NCBI GenBank assembly: GCA_007116685.1
Contig: SKIC01000273.1
Location: 1 to 14,139 of the forward strand
Reading direction: 5' to 3'
Length of the DNA: 14,139 nt
Origin: Balneolales bacterium
GTDB taxonomy: Bacteria; Bacteroidota; Rhodothermia; Balneolales; Natronogracilivirgulaceae
Positions 7,910 to 14,139 of the stretch are shown piece by piece (positions within the stretch are counted from its first letter, which is position 1; every line of letters starts with the position of its first letter). The translations under genes and the position numbers were made by a program. The notes under the pieces were generated by a model. The model saw nothing but the letters and a program-made list of their open reading frames with translations. It was not told the origin of the DNA and did not search any database.

Positions 7910-8042
7910 AGCGTGAGAAGATACATGGGAATTTTGATTGATTCATAGTTTTTTTGATACCGAAAGTTGAAAGGATAGTATACAGAGTATCAATAATTCT
8001 CTATATTCTTTTCATTATGCATAATTAGATTAGTTTATCGCC
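7910..8042. promoter_or_regulatory. Divergent promoter region with a 12-base palindrome
   Basis: This gap must hold the promoters for mltG (minus) and the giant gene (plus). The clearest element is the perfect palindrome ATTATGCATAAT at 8014-8025, ending 17 bases before the TTG at 8043. Its right half, CATAAT, could also serve as a -10 box. I could not find a convincing Bacteroidota-type TAnnTTTG box or a good -35 for either direction. Confidence 0.35.
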
Positions 8043-11000
8043 TTGCTATCTCTAAGTAAGAATTCAAAAAAATCTTCGTTCGGACTCGGGCTGAAAAAAA
8101 CAGCCTCAAACGAACCTGTAAATCTATCTGTAACGGAAGATTTTCGATTTTCTGATTTTTTTAATTCTTGTATTCTGGATGAAACGCCATGGATTTTCCA
8201 TCCTCTTAAAGAAGACGAGGTTGTAGCTACTGATCAAGATAAAAGTGTCGGATTTGGTTTAAACAAAAAGGCTAAAGAACCGGAAGAGAAACCAGCAAAG
8301 AAAGATAATCAACCTGAAGAAGATCAACCGCTTTCGCGACGTTCACTTTCCATATCAAACACTCCTTCTTCAGTTTCTAAAATTTTAAGTCGTTGGTTCT
8401 CTGAGCAAATCAATATTTATCTGGAGCGATCTGCTTTTTCCGTTTTTGCTGAGTGTTTCACCATTAAAGATGGCGAAGAAATCTCAATTCCTTTGCTGCA
8501 AATCCCGGTTTGGTTACATCCTGCCAAAAGCAAAGTTCCTTTCTCCGTTAAAGGTATTTACGCAGAGTATAAATATCATCCATCAGCCTTACGCCTTTTT
8601 GAGAAATATGAGGTTACACCTCCGGTATTGCCAAAAATTCTGGAAGATTTGAATCCTCAAACTTTCAAAGAGGATTTGGAAGAATTGCTTATTCCCTTAC
8701 AGAACTTACAGCTGGAAGAATCTTGCCTGATTTGTCAACACAAACCAATTCGTCAGCCTTTTATAGGTGAAAGTGATTATACGTTCAGCGAACTACCGGG
8801 CTGGGGCGATAAGGATTCAAAAGAAACATGGAATCACATCATTGATTCCGGATATATCCCGAAGAGCTTTGATTACGGTCAGCTTGAATTAATTTCTCAT
8901 GGGCTAAACGGTCACAGTTTTCGGATTGAGGGAGAGGATACCAGATCAGATTTAAAATTAGCTGCTTCTCTGGCTATGCTATTGGCCTATCAGGATAAGA
9001 AAATTTTGGTGATTGGTGATAGAAATGTGCAATTGGATAGCCTGAAATATCAAATTGAACAGACTATAAATGCTTCCATTTGTTTACCACTACATCAAGC
9101 TCAAACCAGAAGGCAGCTTACGCAACTTCTCCAAAAAACGGTTGATCAACCTCTGAATCAACAAAAAACCAAGCCTGTTGATACTCAGAAGCTTCGCAAA
9201 ATCCTCAATAATTTAGCTAAATACGAAAAGGCTTGGTTACTTCCGTTCGGTGCTCTGGAGATGAGTCCCGCAGAACTCAGTGACAAATTCGAAAGCCTTC
9301 GAATGTACACAGACATTCCCATAGCTGTTCCTGATGCTTCAACAATTAGTAATGAAGACATTGAGAAATGGAAGCAATCTCTTTTAAAGTATTTGGACGC
9401 TTACAAAAAAATTGGCAATCCTGATGAGCACCCTTGGAGATACAGTAATATTTCTGAATTCCCTGAAGAATTTACAGATAAAGCAGAAAAAAAACTTGAG
9501 CATATTCAGGATTTACTAGGTCAATGTCGCGACCTGATAGAGCGTATTTGTAAACTTAGTGGCGCGCAGCCTCCTGAAACGTTTAATGATGTCCGGATTT
9601 TTATCCGGCTGTTAACTTTGCTGATAAAAAGTCCTCCAACCGACGGTGCCCAATTAAAACAACAATGGGATCCGGTTCCACCCGAGGTACAAACTGCTCT
9701 GAAATTGATTAAAGAAGGTCAATTAATGTTGAAGGAAATCAGTATGTACTTCCATACTGAGATTATTCAAGAGGACTTAGAGGAACTCGTTCCGCAATTG
9801 ACGAAATACAGAGGCAAAGTTTCCCGGTTTTTCAATTGGAATTTTCAAAAAAACATGGAGCGCCTTCTTAATTATGGGCGTAATGACAATGTGGTTGAAA
9901 ACTCCATGTTCTGGCATAATCTGGAAAAATCTCTGGATATCAAGAAAGTTCGCAATAGAATAAACAAAGTTGATAACGAGGTTAAACTCTATTTCGGAGA
10001 TGACTGGAATGGCCTTAATACGAATCTCGACTATGTTGAGAAAAAAATTAAATGGTTAAAAGAGTTTTCAAAAAATAGCAAGCGCTTCCCTTGGTTGGTC
10101 TCTGATGAAACCATCACTTTTATTCTTGGTGCTAAAGGAAAAGTTGAAGCACGTTTGGAAACACTTCAGGATTTATATGCAAAAGTTGAAGTCGCTTTCA
10201 CAGATCTGCGAAATTTGCTGAAACTGGAGCAAAAAGATCCGCTTTATTTCTACAATTCTCAGACCTTTAAAACACTTCAACAAAATATTTTCGAGCGTAT
10301 TGAAACATTGCCACTTTTGAATGAGTGGGTGGAGTTCCAATCTCTTGATCAATCTGTTTCTGAGCCTTTTGTTCAGGAGTTTTTAGAAAAGGTTCAAAAA
10401 CGTAAAGATGTTGCTGTTGAACATTATCCCCAGGTATTTGAGCGACTCATATATACACATATTCTGCGTGCCGCCAGAGCAGATAGGCCAGCTCTGGATG
10501 TTCTTACTGTAGATAAAATCGAGAAACTTCTGGAATTTGTTGCCCGATATATCAGCAGACTAAATGAAAATGCAACTCCTATGTTCCAGGAATTTCTGGC
10601 ACAGAAGAAAAATGCTGTATCGGAATCTATAAATGAGGATAGTTCTCAGGATATTTTACGCCATGAGCTACGGAAACACGCCCGAAGAAATCCAATTTCA
10701 CAAACGCTTGAAAAAACCTTTTCACTGATTAATAACTATTCACCTGTTTGGCTGATTAGGCGTGATCAATGGACTAGCTATTCACAGTACGCTAATGAAT
10801 GGGATCACATTTTGCATATCGGAGGGGCGCTTCCTGATGATTTACCAGAAGAAAGTACCATTATCCAACTTGGACGTGCTGAGCGGATAGAGAATCTGCC
10901 TGCGGTGAATTACTCAAAACTGTATCCCAACCAATTTCCGGATAAGCCTAAAACCGAAATATATGCTGAGTCTGTACCTGATAGTAGCCTAAGTGTTGGA

Positions 11001-12521
11001 AAACTGCCTTGGCAAGTAGTAGATAAAACTTTGGAAATTATGACTACTGACGAACTTGAATATCCGGTTTTATTGCATTCTACTCAGAGTGGCTTTCCTG
11101 AAATTGCCTGGAGACAACTAGCTGAATATGCTGTTAGTGAATCCTCGGTCTCCGATTTACTCAGTAATCCTTTAAAACTACAACAAAATCTTTTTAGCGG
11201 AACTCCCGAATTATCTTCTGATTATGCCATTGTTGATGTAAGTCAAAAAGCCGCAAAAACATCGTTCGGATTCAAAAAAGATTCCAGTGTTGCAGATTTA
11301 CCCTATGAATGGATGCTCGAAAATGTCAAAAAGCAAATTTGGTTGATGGGCAACGATGCGGCTGTTTTAGAAAAAACCAAAAACAGGTTTGAAAAATCTC
11401 CTGATTCAGCTTCTTCTGGTAAAGACAACGCTATCAGCACAAGCCTGAAGAAACTGCTTAATTCGCCATGGAAGGTCATTCCAGCTAAATCGCCACTTTA
11501 TGCTATAGTGCGTCACGAAGAACACGATGCCCTTGCATTCTGTATTTGGTCGGAACCAGCAGATGATGAAATTCCACTTTGGCTACATTATTATTCTTGG
11601 AAAGACGCAGGTTTAAAACCATTTTTCGTTTCCAGATTACACCACAGCGAAACAACTGAAAATCGCCTGGAGCAATTAAAACGCATACTGGAGCAAGAAG
11701 AGCTGGAGTTTTACAGAGAGCTTGAGCGAAACAATCAGGAGATAGCTCAGACAGAAACTGAGGAAAAGGAAAACAAAAACGAAGCGTCTTCAAAGCAAAA
11801 AGAACCTGCTGTTTACGCAGATATCTACATCGAAAGATTGCTCGAAAACCAGATTTTAGACGAGCCAATTCTATTTAAGAAAGCCGGAAAACAGCGCAAA
11901 GCACCCGTTCTGGATTTTGCAGATTTACCCATTGCTAAACCTTATCAATTGCATAACGGCGTACCAATGGGTAATCGAGAGGATTTCCTGGATGCTTCCG
12001 AAAAACAGATACAAAAGCTTTTACTTGAGATAATTCAGATGGAGTCTCCCATTCACTGGAGAAACCTGATGCGTTGTTTTGCATCTTACTGGCAAATTCA
12101 ACGATTAAGTAATAATGTTGAGGCTATTCTGTTCCAGAATATTTCGGCTTTGCTTAGAGACAAAAAAGTGTTCACCAAGGATGCCTGCCTATACGACAAT
12201 GAGAACTATACGTTCAAGGTTAGAGACCGCTCGGATTCCCTAGCATTTCATCGCCCGTATGAAGTACCTTTGGATGAATGTGAAATGGCCATTTTCCTTG
12301 TTTTGGAGAAGTTTCATCCTCTGCCAAAACAACGTGTTTACGATGCTGCTTCACACATTCTAGGCTTTTCAAGAACGGACAAAGCTCTTGAGATGCAATT
12401 CGACCTAGCTTTGGCCAGAATGGCTAATCAAGAAACTGTGCTGGAAGGTCAATACGGATTGCAACTTCAGCCCTCACTGTATAAAAGTTCTGTTAAACTA
12501 CCAGATAGTCCGTCTCAATAA
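8043..12521 (+). CDS. Giant DUF4011/DUF3320-type helicase-nuclease homologue with lost catalytic motifs
   Basis: A 1492-residue protein, likely cytoplasmic, function unknown. The start is TTG, the first possible start after the in-frame TAG at 8031; no ATG follows until residue 312. Residues 1-105 are polar and low-complexity. Residues about 145-285 fit the DUF4011 region (ISIPLLQIPVWL, then FDYGQLELI where relatives have DADSSQ..AI). Residues 290-365 align with SF1 motifs I and Ia (FRIEG...LLAYQDKKILVIGDRN). Residues 380-880 are mostly helical. Residues 890-955 match motifs II and III, 1060-1105 motifs V and VI, and 1138-1215 the MTES_1575-type nuclease. Residues 1225-1255 are charged and probably coiled. 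Residues about 1308-1475 are a good DUF3320 domain (ESPIHWRNLMRCFA, FHRPYEVPLDECEMAIFLVL, ILGFSRTDKALEM). Walker lysine, DE box, motif VI arginine and nuclease acids all look replaced. The intact frame argues for a maintained pseudo-enzyme. The family assignment is from memory and eye alignment. Confidence 0.8.
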   Translation: MLSLSKNSKKSSFGLGLKKTASNEPVNLSVTEDFRFSDFFNSCILDETPWIFHPLKEDEVVATDQDKSVGFGLNKKAKEPEEKPAKKDNQPEEDQPLSRRSLSISNTPSSVSKILSRWFSEQINIYLERSAFSVFAECFTIKDGEEISIPLLQIPVWLHPAKSKVPFSVKGIYAEYKYHPSALRLFEKYEVTPPVLPKILEDLNPQTFKEDLEELLIPLQNLQLEESCLICQHKPIRQPFIGESDYTFSELPGWGDKDSKETWNHIIDSGYIPKSFDYGQLELISHGLNGHSFRIEGEDTRSDLKLAASLAMLLAYQDKKILVIGDRNVQLDSLKYQIEQTINASICLPLHQAQTRRQLTQLLQKTVDQPLNQQKTKPVDTQKLRKILNNLAKYEKAWLLPFGALEMSPAELSDKFESLRMYTDIPIAVPDASTISNEDIEKWKQSLLKYLDAYKKIGNPDEHPWRYSNISEFPEEFTDKAEKKLEHIQDLLGQCRDLIERICKLSGAQPPETFNDVRIFIRLLTLLIKSPPTDGAQLKQQWDPVPPEVQTALKLIKEGQLMLKEISMYFHTEIIQEDLEELVPQLTKYRGKVSRFFNWNFQKNMERLLNYGRNDNVVENSMFWHNLEKSLDIKKVRNRINKVDNEVKLYFGDDWNGLNTNLDYVEKKIKWLKEFSKNSKRFPWLVSDETITFILGAKGKVEARLETLQDLYAKVEVAFTDLRNLLKLEQKDPLYFYNSQTFKTLQQNIFERIETLPLLNEWVEFQSLDQSVSEPFVQEFLEKVQKRKDVAVEHYPQVFERLIYTHILRAARADRPALDVLTVDKIEKLLEFVARYISRLNENATPMFQEFLAQKKNAVSESINEDSSQDILRHELRKHARRNPISQTLEKTFSLINNYSPVWLIRRDQWTSYSQYANEWDHILHIGGALPDDLPEESTIIQLGRAERIENLPAVNYSKLYPNQFPDKPKTEIYAESVPDSSLSVGKLPWQVVDKTLEIMTTDELEYPVLLHSTQSGFPEIAWRQLAEYAVSESSVSDLLSNPLKLQQNLFSGTPELSSDYAIVDVSQKAAKTSFGFKKDSSVADLPYEWMLENVKKQIWLMGNDAAVLEKTKNRFEKSPDSASSGKDNAISTSLKKLLNSPWKVIPAKSPLYAIVRHEEHDALAFCIWSEPADDEIPLWLHYYSWKDAGLKPFFVSRLHHSETTENRLEQLKRILEQEELEFYRELERNNQEIAQTETEEKENKNEASSKQKEPAVYADIYIERLLENQILDEPILFKKAGKQRKAPVLDFADLPIAKPYQLHNGVPMGNREDFLDASEKQIQKLLLEIIQMESPIHWRNLMRCFASYWQIQRLSNNVEAILFQNISALLRDKKVFTKDACLYDNENYTFKVRDRSDSLAFHRPYEVPLDECEMAIFLVLEKFHPLPKQRVYDAASHILGFSRTDKALEMQFDLALARMANQETVLEGQYGLQLQPSLYKSSVKLPDSPSQ

Positions 12522-12540
12522 AACCTTATATATCAGGTTT
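12521..12540. terminator. Inverted repeat between convergent genes
   Basis: AAACCT (12521-12526) and AGGTTT (12535-12540) can form a 6-base stem with an 8-base AT loop. It starts at the last base of the giant gene's stop codon and covers the stop of the thioesterase. On the minus strand four T residues close the repeat. At best it is a weak two-way terminator. Confidence 0.35.
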
Positions 12541-12898
12541 CTTCAGTCACTCCATGTTCCATTGGGCGCAGGTTTTCATCTACAGAGACAAAAACTATTT
12601 TATCAATTTTGATTATTGTTTCGTGAGAAAACTTATTTCTCACCTCGCATCGTACAGTAATTGACGTACGACCAAAAGAAACAGCCTCTAAACCAATTTC
12701 AATTACATCACCAAGTCCGGCAGAAGCCACAAAGTCAATTTCTGACATATACTTGGTCACAATGCGCCCGCCATTCAATTGGCATCGAACAAAAATCGCA
12801 GCTTCCTCATCAATCCATCTCAAAACAGCTCCGCCGAATAAAGTATTATTCGGGTTTAAATCTTCGTGTTTAATAAGTTTTCGAGTAAAAAATCTCAT
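12533..12898 (-). CDS. Hot-dog fold acyl-CoA thioesterase (YciA/BACH type)
   Basis: Hydrolyses acyl-CoA to free fatty acid and CoA; the chain-length preference cannot be told from sequence. At 121 residues it is a single hot-dog domain, a little shorter than typical YciA (about 130). The family block HEDLNPNNTLFGGAVLRWIDEEAA (residues 11-34, written here across the known motif) has N15, the FGG turn at 21-23 and the conserved aspartate D30. The second block, VTKYMSEIDFVASAGLGDVIEI, is followed by the typical SFGRTSITVRCEV. It lies 15 bases downstream of the zinc-ribbon gene on the same strand, so the two are probably cotranscribed. It converges on the giant gene with 11 bases between them. 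No ribosome binding site is visible before the ATG at 12898. Confidence 0.92.
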   Translation of the reverse strand: MRFFTRKLIKHEDLNPNNTLFGGAVLRWIDEEAAIFVRCQLNGGRIVTKYMSEIDFVASAGLGDVIEIGLEAVSFGRTSITVRCEVRNKFSHETIIKIDKIVFVSVDENLRPMEHGVTEET

Positions 12899-12913
12899 AT
12901 ATAAATAATAATG

Positions 12914-13186
12914 TTAGTTTGAAGTGTCAGTCACTATTACGCCATCTGCCTCTTCTTTTGAAAATCTGAAATTGCATTCCCTGCAAAGAAGTCTACGTTT
13001 TTGAGGGATAAAAAAAGCATAACCAACAAAAGAGAGACCTACCGGTATCAATAATATGGGTAGGAGAATTGATGCACCAATAATACCAAATATCACGAAT
13101 GCCCATCCAATACCATTGTATTTTGTTTTTCTATCACTGACTTCATTTGATCCACATTTCGGACAAACATAGATATTTTCTGCCAT
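12914..13186 (-). CDS. Small zinc-ribbon membrane protein
   Basis: A 90-residue protein of unknown function. CPKCG (C8, C11) near the start and CREC (C68, C71) near the end make four cysteines, as in a zinc ribbon. They are separated by a strongly hydrophobic stretch of about residues 26-60 (GWAFVIFGIIGASILLPILL, then PVGLSFVGYAFFI). That stretch is long enough for two short membrane helices with a turn at the proline, which would leave both cysteine pairs on the same side, probably the cytoplasm. The C-terminus is acidic. It is the first gene of a two-gene unit with the thioesterase and is divergent from the DUF4236 gene. The four-cysteine pattern supports a metal site; no partner or substrate can be inferred. 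Confidence 0.8.
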   Translation of the reverse strand: MAENIYVCPKCGSNEVSDRKTKYNGIGWAFVIFGIIGASILLPILLIPVGLSFVGYAFFIPQKRRLLCRECNFRFSKEEADGVIVTDTSN

Positions 13187-13286
13187 GACGATTAATTTAT
13201 GTTGATTATAACTTTTATAAGCGACCTAAAATACGGAACTTCATGAATATGATATTTCGTTTCACGTTAATTACGTAACGCTTTTT
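13187..13286. promoter_or_regulatory. Divergent promoter region
   Basis: This 100-base gap lies between the zinc-ribbon gene (minus) and the DUF4236 gene (plus). On the minus strand TATAAT occurs at 13210-13205, about 18 bases before the ATG, without a good -35 box. Near the plus strand gene there is an 8-base palindrome TTACGTAA (13271-13278) within a 5-base inverted repeat (13265-13269 with 13276-13280), a possible operator. Nothing else stands out. Confidence 0.3.
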
Positions 13287-14139
13287 ATGCCTTTTTATCT
13301 TCGTAAAAGTTATCGCTCCGGTCCCGTTCGTTTCAATTTATCTAAAGGTGGGATAGGCCTGTCTGCGGGAATAACAGGAGCCCGATTAGGTATAAACAAA
13401 AATGGCGTTTATGTTCATGGTGGCAGGCACGGCCTGTATTACAGAAAACATCTGAGAGGAAATAAAAATAGCAGAACCTCTGGCAGAACTGACAGAGAAA
13501 CGCTCTATGTGGATACAGGTTTGACCTACAATGGCTTAGAATTGCCGGATACTTTTGTTGGTGAACCACCTCCCGCTCCCCAAAGATTTTTTATTAAACT
13601 CATAGCCTTTTTCATCGCTGTTATTCTAATGTTTTCCCAGGCTATGTTTGCTAAGCTTTTAGGGATAGGTATCATCACCGGGTTAATAGTGATTAGATGG
13701 AATAGAAAAAGAGCACCCAAAGCACTCGAAAAGACACAGCAACTTATTACTGAAAAGAAGAAGCATAGTCTGATTTTCAAAAATTGTTCTAAAAGAGCGC
13801 CCTGGTTCGGCAAGCCAAGAGAGTGGTTTGAGAAACAAACGGGTGCTTTATTATTAGCCTCATTTTTTGATGATGAGGTTTCTTTTAGTCCTGAAAATAT
13901 TGACCGAATCAAATCAGAATTACATATCTCTGATGAGAGATGGCAGGAAATTAGTCTGGCGTTTTTTCATGTAATTCTGGAAGACGCATTATCAGATCAT
14001 CAACTCAGTAAAGAAGAAGAAACAGCTTTAAGCACAATCGCAGAGTTACTGGAAATAGACAATAACATACTCGAAAAAGAGTGGCAATGGATTGAAATGC
14101 TCAGAAGCGTAAGAGATGAATCATTAAGCGAACTAAAAG
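13287..14139 (+). CDS. DUF4236 protein with membrane hairpin and TerB-like C-terminus, 3' end outside window
   Basis: The frame is open from the ATG at 13287 to the window edge: 284 residues, with no stop reached. Residues 1-55 are a DUF4236 domain, recognisable by YLRKSYRSGPVRFNLSKGGI, the GARLGINKNGVYV strand pattern and GRHGLYYRK. A polar linker (56-100) leads to two hydrophobic segments at about 102-118 and 121-137 (FFIKLIAFFIAVILMF; LLGIGIITGLIVI), ending in RWNRKR, so the rest is probably cytoplasmic. Residues about 187-284 are helical and acidic. LEDALSDHQLSKEEETALSTI resembles the TerB/DjlA-type helical domain with its acidic turn before the KEE helix. DUF4236 proteins are small, common and uncharacterised; the TerB match is tentative. 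No ribosome binding site is evident. Confidence 0.8.
   Translation, partial: MPFYLRKSYRSGPVRFNLSKGGIGLSAGITGARLGINKNGVYVHGGRHGLYYRKHLRGNKNSRTSGRTDRETLYVDTGLTYNGLELPDTFVGEPPPAPQRFFIKLIAFFIAVILMFSQAMFAKLLGIGIITGLIVIRWNRKRAPKALEKTQQLITEKKKHSLIFKNCSKRAPWFGKPREWFEKQTGALLLASFFDDEVSFSPENIDRIKSELHISDERWQEISLAFFHVILEDALSDHQLSKEEETALSTIAELLEIDNNILEKEWQWIEMLRSVRDESLSELK

Noticed and set aside
7910..7940. Six-codon upstream reading frame overlapping the mltG start
   Set aside because: It has no ribosome binding site, and so short a frame is expected by chance.
11503..11868. 121-codon minus strand frame inside the giant gene
   Set aside because: It is opposite a continuous coding frame, its composition is rich in Arg, Leu and Phe as expected of antisense reading, and it has no ribosome binding site.
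8043..12521. Reading the giant gene as a decaying pseudogene
   Set aside because: There is no frameshift or stop in 1492 codons, and the DUF3320 end is well kept, so a maintained pseudo-enzyme fits better.
13342..13912. Two minus strand frames of 75 and 128 codons at the right end
   Set aside because: They lie opposite the DUF4236 gene, which has recognisable domains and an unbroken frame to the window edge.
8043..14139. A defence island around the giant gene
   Set aside because: DUF4011/DUF3320-type helicases can occur near defence genes, but the neighbours here are housekeeping genes and there is no integrase, methylase, toxin or mobile element.

Overview
The window is an AT-rich, gene-dense stretch of bacterial chromosome made mostly of housekeeping genes. 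Shine-Dalgarno sequences are scarce, two genes appear to start at TTG, and the proteins have the style of the Bacteroidota / Rhodothermota / Balneolota group. The marine Balneolaceae are my best guess. This placement is inferred from protein character, not from any marker gene or search.

Left part (1-2207): a tight + strand operon. It holds the 3' end of accB (biotin carboxyl carrier protein), accC (biotin carboxylase) and gcvH (lipoyl-carrying H protein), each separated by 2 bases and closed by a clear intrinsic terminator. guaA (GMP synthase) follows. Just behind it is a secreted protein with TPR-like repeats and a type 1 periplasmic-binding fold, an LpoA-like layout. Converging on that gene is a membrane protein with a C-terminal DUF2179 domain.

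Middle part (6405-7909): a small CoA-binding Rossmann protein converges on mltG, the endolytic murein transglycosylase. A possible 60-residue membrane ORF without an ATG lies between the DUF2179 gene and the CoA-binding gene.

The most unusual gene is at 8043-12521, divergent from mltG. Its 1492-residue product follows the layout of the giant DUF4011 / SF1 helicase / MTES_1575-type nuclease / DUF3320 proteins, and the DUF3320 C-terminus is well kept. By eye alignment, Walker A, Walker B, the motif III GD, the motif VI arginine and the nuclease acidic residues have all been replaced. An open frame this long argues against a decaying pseudogene. It looks like a maintained pseudo-enzyme with an unknown, perhaps scaffolding, job. 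It also carries three copies of a short FG...KK motif.

Right part (12533-14139): a two-gene minus strand unit encodes a zinc-ribbon membrane protein (two CxxC pairs split by a hydrophobic hairpin) and a hot-dog acyl-CoA thioesterase. Divergent from it, and running off the window, is a DUF4236 / two-helix / TerB-like protein.

All three convergent gene pairs have an AT-rich inverted repeat at or across the facing stop codons. No RNA genes, insertion sequences, CRISPR arrays or prophage genes were seen.
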